Source of the DNA: Incumbomyces delicatus
Taxonomy: Eukaryota > Ascomycota > Eurotiomycetes > Chaetothyriales > Trichomeriaceae
Reading direction: 5' to 3'
NCBI GenBank assembly: GCA_017655985.1
Contig: JACJVS010000002.1
Location: 434,001-498,000 of the forward strand
DNA length: 64,000 nucleotides
Shown: positions 41,064-51,364 of the stretch, piece by piece
Layout: every line of letters begins with the position of its first letter
Position numbering within the stretch: the stretch's first letter is position 1
Program-made: the position numbers and the translations under genes
The notes under the pieces: generated by a model
Databases searched by the model: none
What the model saw: only the letters and a program-made list of their open reading frames with translations
What the model was told of the DNA's origin: nothing

Positions 41064-42474
41064 ATGGAGATTCCCGAGTAATTAACCTCGGAGCACATCT
41101 TCGGGGGAAACGTCACCGATTTTGACGGCTATCAACTTTTTACGAGCAGTGTGACGATAATGATAGGCATTCAACTAATGCGTTCGCAAACACAGGATGT
41201 TTAGTGTTGGAAATACCCAGGAGTCTTGTCGGAGCCCCGTCCTCACACGGTACCCCAAGCTATTCGCGACTTTGCTCATGTAGGTAACAATAATAATAGA
41301 TCTAATGAGTCATAATGTCATTTACGAAGGACTTTGTATCCTCCGTCTCAGCCATCACGTTCTCCGCATCCCTCTACATCGAAAATGCTCCTGCAAAGCG
41401 AAATCCCTGTCTCAACTTTAGAGATCTCACTGTGATCGAATTCTTGGCCGTCAACGACACGTATGCTGCATAAACCAGGCCTAGGATCCTACTACTTATC
41501 GGTGATTTCCACATTTTGGTTAGATCAAGTGCGATGAATGAATGACGGGCAAGACTGGGATGTCAATCGATAGGCAAGGCCTATACAGATTTGGAGGTGA
41601 TATGAAGAACATGAACCGATCTTAAAAAATGGAAAAGCTGCCGGAGGTCCTAGCAGACAACTACAAGACTTTTTACATCAGAGTGAGTGGTGCCTTAGGT
41701 AATCCGAGTTTAGGGTGATTGTAAAGTGACCTTCTCTGAAGTTACTCTGTAGAGTGTAAGTGAGGCGATCGGTGTACTGGAGGACGAGTACAGACAGGAA
41801 ATGCCGATAGAAGCCCACCGGGAAATGTTACAGTTTTAGCGGGCCAGCTCGGTTTGGCACAAGAGACACTGGAGCGAGGGAAAGAGCAGCACCGAAATAG
41901 ACTGTACGCATTCGAACTACGTCGTGTCCAAAAGCGCTACGCACAAGGGCAGGTGGAATAGGAGGAAAGGGGCGTGTCTGGGCCGTCACCACCTGAAGGC
42001 ATCACCGAGGTAGAGCTACGGGCGTAGACACTAAGAAACCAAGAGGATACACACCGAGACGTATTAGAGGAGGCCGTAAGCATTCTCTTGAAGTGGTTCA
42101 AAAAGAAAACTGCACAGGTATCTGACGTCGAGCCTGATAACGACGAGGAGGACCCATAAGATAAAGTCCAAAATCCGCAGTCCATATTGCCATCGGTCAA
42201 TAATGTGCCGGTCTTGGCAAGTCAAGGTATTCCCGAGATAATACCTGAGTTTATGACATCAGGTCTCGTAATAGGACCTCGAAAAGGTTACTGGTGCCCA
42301 CACCTTTTTCTTGGATGTCACGAACCTTACTTGTAAACAGAAATTGGTGTAGGTGTCTCTAGTCTATCGCAAGTTTCGATGCATCTCCTAAACCCGGCAC
42401 ATCCTCCATTTTACTCTCTCTTCTTTTGTTTCTCCCAGAATCTCAATTGAAGTTTCAGTTGAAGTAAGAGCATC
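41064..42474. other. Intergenic with a decayed coding relic
   Basis: The opsin 3' region, then a decayed coding stretch from about 41764 to 42338, then the promoter of the hydrolase gene. A second short coding-like piece (MEKLPEVLADNYKTFYIR) starts at 41629 just before a GTGAGT and may be an exon of the same relic. Confidence 0.55.
41764..42338 (+). pseudogene. Decayed protein-coding relic with three in-frame stops
   Basis: Read from 41764, one frame stays open for about 191 codons except for stops TAG at 41959, TAG at 42025 and TAA at 42157. Between them the peptide is charged and helical (LERGKEQHRNRLYAFELRR, VLEEAVSILLKWFKKK). All three stops would be Gln codons (CAG or CAA) if the first T were C, so each fits a C-to-T change at CpA, the RIP preference. 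The protein family is not recognised; a transposon or a duplicated host gene are both possible. Confidence 0.5.
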
Positions 42475-43401
42475 ATGGCTTCTCCCCAGAAAGTACACTT
42501 CCCATCTTTTATGTTGGACATCTGTGGCGAGTTTTACACACCTAAAGAAGGGTCCACAGATCGCAAGGGTGCCGCTGTGGTGATCAGTCACCCTATGACT
42601 GGCATCAAAGAACAAACAGCTGCAAACTATGCACGATGCCTTGCCGACGAGGGCTTCTATGCTCTTACGTTCGATGCAGGCTACCAAGGTGAAAGCACGG
42701 GCAAGCCTCGCGGGCTTGAAGATCCGCATCAGCGTGCTGAGGACAGCAAGGCGGCCGTTAGCTACTTAACCACTCTCGAGGGACAAGTGGACTCTGAACG
42801 GATCGGTCTTCTTGGGATTTGTGCCTCAGGAGGATACACGTCTTATGCGGCGCAGTCAGATGATCGCATTCGCGCGCTTGCCACCGTCAGTGCTGCATGC
42901 GTTGGACGCATGACACGGAACGGAGGCTTGCACAAGGAGAACAACAAAGAGAACCCAGAAGCCATTGCTGGTGCGCTGAAAGCTGCTGGCCAGTGGCGGA
43001 CTCAGGAGGCCAAAGAGCCACATGCCGAGGCACCGCGTATGTTTCTCACTGACCCTGACAACGTACCAGAAGATGCAGATCCGTTCTTCAAAGATGCCGC
43101 GGCGTACTATGGCACCAAGCGTGGAAACCACGAGCGTTCGGACCAAAGGGTACCACCCATGAGCTACGATCTCATGGTTAGCTACGACTCGTTCAACTTT
43201 CAACACCTGATATCGCCTCGCCCGCTTCTCATGATTGCAGGTACGGCGGCTGTGACTCTTCACTTTAGCGAGGCCGCCATAGAGGCTGCCAAGGAGCCTA
43301 AAGAGCTTTTCACCGTTGAAGGGAAAACACATTTCGACCTTTATGACGACTTGACGAAATCTGGTCCAAAGGTAGTTGAGTTTTTTGGCAAGCATCTTTG
43401 A
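42475..43401 (+). CDS. Alpha/beta hydrolase, dienelactone-hydrolase-like
   Basis: 308 residues, one exon, start ATG at 42475. The alpha/beta-hydrolase core is complete: oxyanion region VVISHPMTGIKEQ (36-48), the turn FDAGYQGES, the nucleophile elbow LLGICASGGY (112-121), and a catalytic histidine near the end in EGKTHFDLYDD (H286). The elbow reads G-I-C-A-S, so the nucleophile is probably C116, as in dienelactone hydrolases and bacterial YcjY-type proteins, rather than serine. Fungal relatives act on polyketide thioesters or lactones. Substrate unknown. Confidence 0.85.
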   Translation: MASPQKVHFPSFMLDICGEFYTPKEGSTDRKGAAVVISHPMTGIKEQTAANYARCLADEGFYALTFDAGYQGESTGKPRGLEDPHQRAEDSKAAVSYLTTLEGQVDSERIGLLGICASGGYTSYAAQSDDRIRALATVSAACVGRMTRNGGLHKENNKENPEAIAGALKAAGQWRTQEAKEPHAEAPRMFLTDPDNVPEDADPFFKDAAAYYGTKRGNHERSDQRVPPMSYDLMVSYDSFNFQHLISPRPLLMIAGTAAVTLHFSEAAIEAAKEPKELFTVEGKTHFDLYDDLTKSGPKVVEFFGKHL

Positions 43402-44699
43402 GTTTACCGTAACTACCATGTTTGTTGTAAGTACTAGTAGGTGCCAAGTCTTCGGCGTTGTGTTCCCTCTCACATCGGGGAACAATTTTACTGCCACCAT
43501 TTCTAGAGGTTTTTCACGTTGATTTCTATTTTCTTCGCAGTCAACTTTAACAAAAGGCATCTCGCCATCTTTCGCATTGCAGCGGCATACAGGGATGGCC
43601 GGTACACCGTAGCTTGACTCGCCGACAACCTGCAGTAGGTAACTTCCTCTCAAAAGGAGGTGAAAATGGGTCCGAATTTCAACGAACGCTTGGACCGGGG
43701 AGGAAATGGAGTATCGACTAAGATAACTTTCCCCGCCTCTGCAAATGATAAGGCTAAGGAACAACCAGGCTTAGCGTGAGCAGTTACCCTGTCACTCTAC
43801 AAAATGGAGACAGTTACATCACTACCTGGGTATTTGCTTATCAGAGACCACATCTGAACGAAGGATTTGGTATCATCGCTGGCACTGCATATAAGCTATG
43901 ACACCACATTTGCACTCAATTCAAGATTTGGTGGAAAAAGAATCCAAAAATGGAATTGATGCAAGGAAGGAGCCTTTTAGCCCCTTTGCAAACGACGTCG
44001 ATTTGCCAAGGCCAGTCGGGAAATACCTGGGGGCTTCACCGATTTGGGGTTGACCAATAGCAAGCCGAGCGCATTGCGTTTCAGTTTCTGTCCAACAAGT
44101 CACCGGCTCCGATTTAGCGTCGCGCTTTGTGAGATTGCATGACTTGCTTTCTCTTGTGTTACTTGCCAGCCCCTGCCCGACAGTTATCTCACTGTAAGTT
44201 CACCGCCGTTGTTCTATGGTCGACCAGAGCGCAATTTCGCAGATTGTCGTGTCCCCCAGGTCCAAGCTATACCGTGCAGGATACGGCCAACTTGGTCGAG
44301 CAGTTTCAAATGCCGAATGCGAGTACCCAGCCGACCTCGTAGAAAGTGCCAGTAGGTAATTACTAGTGAGTGAAAGAAGCAAGGTTGTCTACTCCTCGAG
44401 TCTGCCCTTATACCCTGCCAGCCGCCCTTCCCTCTGTTTTGGAGACGCTCTCGTTTTGTTCTCTTAGAGCTTCGTTGTCGCTGTTTGCTACATGATCAGT
44501 TTCAGACTGCCCACATTGCGGTAGTCGTCCACTCATTTAAATTTGCCGTTTGCCCCGACGTTCATTTTCTCACAGTGCAACCATATCCCTGCTGTTCGGA
44601 CGAGCACGACTGGCATCAACCTCGCTGTCGCAAACAGAAAACGAGACGTGAACGAAATCAAAAACCGACATTTTAAGGCCAAACCCTTCAGCACCCAAA
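43402..44699. other. Intergenic, nothing firm
   Basis: 1.3 kb between the hydrolase and the small secreted protein. Pyrimidine-rich leader sequence is seen from 44390 to 44480. No coding signal. Confidence 0.55.
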
Positions 44700-45104
44700 A
44701 TGCGGCTTCCAGCTCTCGCAGCAATGCTCACTACGGCGACTCTTGGACTTGCCGAATCCAGTAGCTCATGGGATGTCTGGGCATCTCACGAGCCTTCGAC
44801 CACGGTGCCGGTGACAACAACCATCACCTTCACTCTCCTGCACTACAACGAGAATGAAACCGTGACGAAGACCTCATACTCGTCGACAGGCACCGCACCG
44901 AGCGTCGCTACACCTAGCGTTGCCGCAAACGCTACCGTGAGCGGCGGGTCTTACACATCGGTTTTGCCGTCAAGCAGCAGCGTCGCCAGCACCGCTGCAA
45001 TTGCGACGTTCTCTTCTGGTGCAGGCGTTGTTCTGCAGGAAGCTAACGTGGCCCTCGCAGCCATAGCCGGCATCGGAGCCGTCGCAGGTGGCCTGTTGTA
45101 CTAG
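44700..45104 (+). CDS. Small Ser/Thr-rich secreted protein, probably GPI-anchored
   Basis: 134 residues from the ATG at 44700 (CCAAAATG context). The first 18 residues (MRLPALAAMLTTATLGLA) form a signal peptide. The mature part is rich in Ser, Thr, Ala and Val with two N-glycosylation sites (NET, NAT). The end (EANVALAAIAGIGAVAGGLLY) is a hydrophobic tail preceded by small residues (SSGAG), as expected for GPI attachment. Proteins of this build sit in the fungal cell wall or plasma membrane. Sequence family not recognised. Confidence 0.75.
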   Translation: MRLPALAAMLTTATLGLAESSSSWDVWASHEPSTTVPVTTTITFTLLHYNENETVTKTSYSSTGTAPSVATPSVAANATVSGGSYTSVLPSSSSVASTAAIATFSSGAGVVLQEANVALAAIAGIGAVAGGLLY

Positions 45105-46324
45105 ATACGACATACGCAGCACACGCCAATGGCAGTCTGTTGATCCGGCTGCCAGTGCCTGTCTTTTCTCCGGCCCAAGCTGTCGAGGCATCATCTACTT
45201 CACTGCACAAATTACCCTGCTTGCTCTCCCGACGCTTAGCGAGGGAATCGAACTATTAAATCAACAAAAACACCTCTCGATGAGGGTTTCCGCCTAGAGC
45301 GCACACACACATACACTTCTGCGCACATGGTTCGAAGCTAGGCTTCACCGTGCACCAAGATTGAATTGAATCCCAAGGTGGATATGCGTTGCTGCCAGCC
45401 AACCGAACCTTCACGATTACTTGTACGATAATACCCACGTCACATGCGCATTTTTGGTTGCCGTCGTTGTCGCAGCATATATTGGGAGCGTCAGTTCTGA
45501 CATGGTGTGTGCCCTCTTGTGACCAAGACCAAGACCAAGACCAAGACCACGACCACGACCATGACCGCTACGATATAAAGACCTGCAAATACAATTCCGT
45601 AATTCAAGTTAATTTTCCCAATTTGCTTTGAGCAGAGGAGTTGGTTGATGGATCTGGTGACTGTGTTGTCCTGCTCAGAGATGGGTGAGCTAGCGCTTGT
45701 TTAATACAAATACCGTCACCACCAACACTTTCAGGCTTTGCGAAGTATTTCGTGCTTTGTATGGGGTAGTGATGCTGTGTCAACTGTGTCGACAAAGGAG
45801 GCTGAGCGTGACGCCTGTGATATCGACCGAAACGGCAGTTGCCGAGCTCCCCTTGACTAGGGTCAAGTTTATTAATAGTATTAGTGCTTCGTATACCCCG
45901 TGTTGATAGTGCCGTAAGGTAGGGTGGCGTGGGTAGTTCAGATTTTGGGGGGTTCGGGGTTGCTTGGGGGAGGTAAACAACACGCTCGGCCTTGGCGCCC
46001 AAGTGGCGCCCTCGCAGACGCGTTCCCGAATTGACATCATCGCCGGACGGCGTTAGCCCGACTTTCGCCTCGTGAAGACCTTCAGCCTGAACACTGAACA
46101 CTTCTCAATCTTAATTTTCCAATTACAACAGCAACGAGCCCACCACTCGCCGCCGGTCTAGATCCTGTTCATGGCAGGGCGGTTGTGAGCATGTCTCTTG
46201 TCTGGTCGATCCGCCATAAACATCGCACGTGAAGAACTGGCAACCAACAATCCGGCCTGCCGGTGCTGCCCGCCATTGCTGTCGTCGTTCTTGTACGCGA
46301 TCTGACCTTCATTGCTTGAGATCC
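45105..46324. other. Intergenic with a hexanucleotide repeat
   Basis: No gene supported. It contains the GACCAA-type repeat at 45521-45567 and the upstream region of the LRR gene. Confidence 0.55.
45521..45567. repeat. GACCAA/GACCAC hexanucleotide repeat
   Basis: About eight imperfect copies in a row: four GACCAA units followed by GACCAC and GACCAT variants. Probably a neutral simple repeat. Confidence 0.9.
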
Positions 46325-47891
46325 ATGGACGACCTGCAGCTTCCCGCGCCTCCGCAGTGCCACAGTGAACCAAATCTTCCTCGTCCGCCTTTCCTGGGGC
46401 TCAACTCGCGGAAACGCTCTGGACGCAGCAACGAATTTCTCGATGATGACGCGCTATCGGGCTCAATCCACACCTCCTCCGACCCAGCCTTGTTCTCGAG
46501 CGATGAAACACCAGACGCAGAGAACTATGCCAGCGGCAAGAGACGCAAGAAGAAGACGTATGCAGGAACTTGGTGGGGCGAGAAGTTGTCCAGCTCCAGA
46601 ACCGGAAGCAAGGGAAACGCGAGTGGCAGTGAAGGTAGCTCTCGGAAAAGGGCAACCAAAAGGAAATTTACCCGTAACTTTGACTCTGGCATCTTCATGA
46701 ACAGCGATGATAGCAGTACGGATTTTGGCTCGGATTCCAGCTTTGGCCACGAGATGTTGATGGCGCAACAGCAGCAGCAGCAGGACAAAAACAAAAAGAC
46801 GATCCGCGCAGAGCCGGAATCGCCTATTAAGACGCTTTTGACAAGTGAAGCAAGCGTGTCGCCGCAACGCATACGAGCAATCAGAACACCTGTTGTCATG
46901 AACGATAAACGACAACAAGTTCTGTGTGTCATTCGAAGTTGCTTAGAGTGGAGCAAGGAGGATGTGGACTTGTCGTGCGTGACGCTAATACTCCCACTCT
47001 TGACGAATCAACTGCTGACCAACATGATACAGTTTTTTGGGCCTCGACTCATTGCCACTCGAAGTGCGTGAATTGGCCACCATGGTGAAGGATGACCCTG
47101 CATCTCAGTTGCAGTTCAGCTCGCTGGTAGCTCGACCCCGACTCTATCTCTCCACCAACCTTTTCACCGAACTTCCAAGCCCCGTCCTAGACTTGACCAA
47201 TCTCCGCCTGTTGAGCCTTCGACAGAACAAGCTGACCAACATTCCCCCTGGAATTCGCAATCTGGTCAAGCTCGAAACACTCAACATATCAGGCAATCAG
47301 CTTCGATATCTCCCAATCGAAGTTCTGGATCTCATGTCTCACCACCGACTAACCGAACTGCAGAGCGAGCCGAACCCCTGGATGGAGAGGGAAAATCAGA
47401 CCGACGTTACTTGGCCTCTTCCATCACGTCTGTCCAGTAGGCCACAAGTGTACCTGAGTGGAGCAAGGCGGAATGGGATCGACTTCAACGTCGCCCTCAA
47501 GTTATGTGCATCGAACGAAATGGTGCCAAGTCCGGACGCTGACATGCACAACTCCTCACTGGCTTGCAAAGTCCCTCCGCTGTCGGAACTCGTTCTCCGC
47601 CAGCTCTCCAAGGTCAACAACTCCAAACGAGATCTGTCACTGCTCATGCCGGACGACGCCCCGGCCTCCGTCACGAGCATCCTCTCAGACTTGCACCAAG
47701 CCCAAAGCCAAGGCGATCGACGCTGTGTATGGTGCAAACGGCAGTATGTGATCCCTTCCCAGCGATGGACGGAATGGTGGCGCATCAAGGTGACCGCCAA
47801 GAACGTGGCTGTTCCAACACATGTGGATGACGACGGACGGCAAGGAACCGTCTTGCCTTTTGAGGTTGGCTTTTGTGGGAGTTGTTGCTAA
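46325..47891 (+). CDS. Leucine-rich-repeat protein with cysteine-paired tail
   Basis: 502 residues from exons 46325-46974 and 47033-47891. The 58 nt intron (donor GTGCGT, branch GCTGACC, acceptor ATACAG) restores DLSFLGLDSLPLEV. Residues 1-190 are polar and disordered, with a nuclear-like run GKRRKKKTY and a Q6 run. The second exon holds three or four leucine-rich repeats: LYLSTNLFTELPSPVLDLTN, LRLLSLRQNKLTNIPPGIR, LETLNISGNQLRYLPIEVL. The C-terminus has CVWCKRQYV and FCGSCC, two cysteine pairs likely to bind zinc. Fungal LRR proteins of this build are conserved but not well studied. Function unknown. Confidence 0.8.
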
Positions 47892-48736
47892 ATACAACCC
47901 GAAATGGCGTCATATTGATTTTGGGGAGTCACAAGGTGGGCCGGGAATGGGGAGATTTGTGCATGTGCATGCCAATCAGAGTCATGCTTGTATATAGCTA
48001 GGTAGCTATTATCAAACTGTAGCAGTTTTGGAAGGGGAAATAGGCAGGCCCACCACAACGGAAAAGATTTTGAGCATTATGATCCGCTCGCTGTGTGCTT
48101 TGCATGGGTACGAAGATACTCCATATTGACTCGGAAAGATCGGGATTTTTTCTTCATGACGGAATTAATATTCACGCATTCTGACATCATTCCATTCAAC
48201 ACGATTCCTTTCCCTTTCTCCGCTAGGGGCAGTAGGAGTAGTAAGGATAGTAAAGGATAGCTAAGACTTAGGTAACCCATTGCACTGCCACACTGCCACA
48301 CTGCCTACTACAGCAATACGCAGCGCAATTGCTCCAAAACAATCACAGACAAGACCAACCCGGAGCGTGCGTGACTGCTCGGGGTGCTATGTAGAATAGC
48401 TTGGCGTGCCCCAGTCCCCAAGTGGGTATACCGGCACCGGGAAGAAAGTCAACCGAATCGGGACTAGACTCCGCAGACGTATATAGCGGCCCCAAATTGA
48501 ACGCATTATTGTAGGAAAAAACCGGGAATGGAATGGAATGGATCTAAATAAACATGATGAAGAAGTAAACTAGTAGTAGTAGTGGAGGTACTGGTAAAAG
48601 AAGGGCAGTGGGAAAAAAAGTATATAAATAAAATAAACAAATCGAGAGGCATGGGATCTTTTGTTTTGTTTTTTCAATACCCAGAAGCTCGTGAGCCCGA
48701 GAAATATTAAAGAACTTGATAAAAACGACTTTGAGC
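47892..48736. other. Intergenic, nothing firm
   Basis: Between the LRR gene and the aldehyde dehydrogenase. AT-rich leader from 48540 to 48720, with a TTGTTTTGTTTTTT run near 48663. Confidence 0.55.
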
Positions 48737-50315
48737 ATGGATAATACTAATACTAATACTAACGAGGGTGATAAGACGAAAACAGTCCCGCTCTGGATCA
48801 ATGGCAAGTCCCATATTTCCCCCGAAGCGGCCACGTTCCCAATCATTTCGTCCATCTCAGGCGATATCCTCCACCATGCTGTCTCGGCTGGCGTAGAGGA
48901 AGCACGGGTTGCCTGCGACGTTGCCGGGCAAGCCTTCAGCGGGTCATCGTCGTCGTGGCGCAAGACGACGTTTGCGCATCGACGCAAGATCCTGCTGAAG
49001 GTGGCTGAGATCTACGCGGGTCGCGTTGATGAAATTGCCAGTCACCAAGTGGCGGAGACGAGCTGTCCGCCGCAGTTTGCCAGAGCCAATATCTTGATGG
49101 CGGCCGAATATGCCCGAGAGATTGCTGCTGCGACCAGCGAGGTGAGGGGCACTATCTGCCAGCGCGACACGGCACAAGATGGTGGGACGGAGCAGGAAGG
49201 GTTGACGCTGGTGGTCACTGAGCCGGTTGGGCCTGTGCTTATCATTCCACCGTGAGTAATAGACATGAACATGTCAATATTAAGCGGAGTAAATACTGAC
49301 TGACTGACTGACTGACTGCTGTAGATGGAATGGGGCGGTGATTCTGCCCACGCGGGCGATCAGCATGGCCATCGCCGCCGGCTGCAGCATAGTGGTCAAG
49401 GCATCGGAGAAGTGTCCGATGACGCACCATGGTATTGTTGAAGCGTTTGAAGAAGCTGGAGTGCCACCAGGGGTCATCAACATGATCCAAACTAGGAGAG
49501 AGGACGCAGCCGCTGTTACTGAGGCACTTGTCTCGCACAAGGCGATTCGCAAGGTCGACTTTATCGGCAGTCAAGCTGTGGGCCGCCACATCGGCTCCTT
49601 GTGTGGCAAGCACTTGAAGCCAATCCTCATGGAGCTCGGTGGCAAAGGTCCGAGTGTCGTGCTGGACGATGCAGACTTGGAGAAGGCGGCGAGACTGTGT
49701 GCCATGGGCGCTATCCTGCATCACGGTCAACTCTGCTTCTCGACGGAGCGGATCATCGTTCAGCGCTCGATCGCCGAGCGCTTTATACCGCTGCTGAAGC
49801 AGGCCATGGGAGCGGTGCCTACGGCCGGCACAGCAGTTGACGACGCGAGCGCCAAGCACGCCTACGACATCTTGTTGGATGCACAGGAAAAGGGAGCAAC
49901 ATTCTTGGTTGGCAGTCCAAAGTACGTGGGCAAGAACAGCTTGCAGCCGGCGCTGGTCGCCGGCGTGACGCCCGATGCTCGCATCTGGGACGAGGAGACC
50001 TTTGGCCCGTCGGCCACGGTCTATGTGGTCGACACGGACGACGAAGCCATTGAACGAGCCAATGATTCTGCATATGGCCTGTCCGCTGCAGTCCACAGCA
50101 CGAATTGGGAGAGGGCGTACAACGTGAGTCGGCGGCTGGAGTACGGGCAGGTGTCGGTGAACAACATGACGGTGAATGACAGTCCCACTCAACCGATCAG
50201 GGGTGTCAAGGGCAGCGGGTGGGGCCAGTCAAATGCGATCTGGGGCATCAAGGAATTCACACTTGAGAAGGTGATCAATCTAGGACCAACTGGAGGGGCG
50301 AAGGCCACGCTGTGA
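48737..50315 (+). CDS. NAD(P)-dependent aldehyde dehydrogenase (salicylaldehyde/vanillin type)
   Basis: 501 residues from exons 48737-49251 and 49325-50315. The join restores LIIPPWNGAVILPTRA. This enzyme oxidises an aldehyde to its acid with NAD(P)+. Catalytic residues are present: E275 in MELGGKGPS and the nucleophile C309 in HHGQLCFSTERI, 34 apart as in the family. KASEKCP and IWDEETFGPSATVYV are further blocks. The STERI after the cysteine is typical of the salicylaldehyde/vanillin dehydrogenase group, so an aromatic aldehyde is a fair guess. The 73 nt intron ends in a CTGA repeat. Start is the ATG at 48737. Confidence 0.9.
49296..49318. repeat. CTGA repeat at the 3' end of the aldehyde dehydrogenase intron
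   Basis: Five perfect CTGA units and one CTG lie 6 nt upstream of the acceptor AG. They contain several copies of the branch-point consensus CTGAC. Confidence 0.92.
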
Positions 50316-50563
50316 AGCTGCCGGTCGTCCCGTCTGTCGATAGTGCTTAGCTTGGTGGTTTACTTGCACGACAACGCCACACGAGCAAGTCAAGAAAGGA
50401 GATTCGTCAAGCATTCTTTCATATATAGTCGTATGTAGCAGTCTCGGCGCCCTGAGGACTCGAGAAATATGCACTTTTCCTGTGGGGAAGGTGTGGCGAG
50501 CATAAACCAATCTCAACCTCGACATTATCTTCTACTTCTTCTGTCTGCCTCTCAAGCCATACA

Positions 50564-51070
50564 ATGGCACAGGCAGCAACAACAGCAAGTCCTGTAACCA
50601 CCGCATCGTTCGATAACAAACCGGGCTCCAAAGTGACGCCTGAAGACATCGTCCCGCTCGACTCATCCCGCCGGGTGCAACCGATTCATGCCTCGATCCC
50701 TGAAGTCAAAGTCCCCTCCACGTCCGTAGACTCTGCTCCTGCTCCTGGCCCTGCGTCAGACGCTGCTGCTCAGACTCCTGTCACTGACCGGGGCCCATCT
50801 ACCACCACCACGACCACCATCCATCCGCTAACGTGCCGGCCCTTCACCGACTCGGACCTCCACAGCCACAACATCGAATCGCTCCTCCGGCAATATTCGA
50901 CTCGAGAAGCGGCGGGGAAAGCGCGCGACGATGCGGCGCGGGAGCTGAGGAAGCTGCTGGACGAGAATGAGAAACGGCGTCGTGAAATCGAACGAGAGAT
51001 GGAGGAGAAGGAGAAGACGAGGGAGATAGAGCGGCGGGTCTATGCCAGGAAGCTTGGCCGGGAGGGATAA
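50564..51070 (+). CDS. Hypothetical protein with C-terminal coiled coil
   Basis: 168 residues, one exon, ATG at 50564 in ACAATGG context. Not recognised. Residues 1-90 are Pro/Ala/Thr-rich and probably disordered. Residues 105-168 form one charged helix (NIESLLRQYSTREAAGKARD, then ARELRKLLDENEKRRREIER) that should make a coiled coil. No signal peptide or membrane span. A few fungal proteins of this size that start with short low-complexity stretches are spindle or cytoskeleton parts, but nothing here proves it. Confidence 0.6.
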   Translation: MAQAATTASPVTTASFDNKPGSKVTPEDIVPLDSSRRVQPIHASIPEVKVPSTSVDSAPAPGPASDAAAQTPVTDRGPSTTTTTTIHPLTCRPFTDSDLHSHNIESLLRQYSTREAAGKARDDAARELRKLLDENEKRRREIEREMEEKEKTREIERRVYARKLGREG

Positions 51071-51364
51071 GCAGGCCGCTTTGTCACACTCCGTCTCACT
51101 GCTTTACAGCACCACCTATCTATCACCCGTCTTCTTTTTCGACAGCTCAGCGGCTGGAATGCGAGAATAAAGATCGGCAAACGATCGACCTGGACAATGC
51201 ACACTGCAACCACATTCCGTCGGCCTGAAACGTGTCGTGCATTTCCCATCACCGCTTTGTTTACCACGGGCCGTTTTGGCGATTTTGGTAGTTTGACCGA
51301 TCTGACTCGAGCGCTGGTTCCTGGTTGACACAGAACACGACCAACTCCGGCGCCTGCCTCCGTG

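Noticed and set aside
49242..50192. Minus-strand frame of 316 codons
   Set aside because: Antisense to the aldehyde dehydrogenase; no motif and biased composition.
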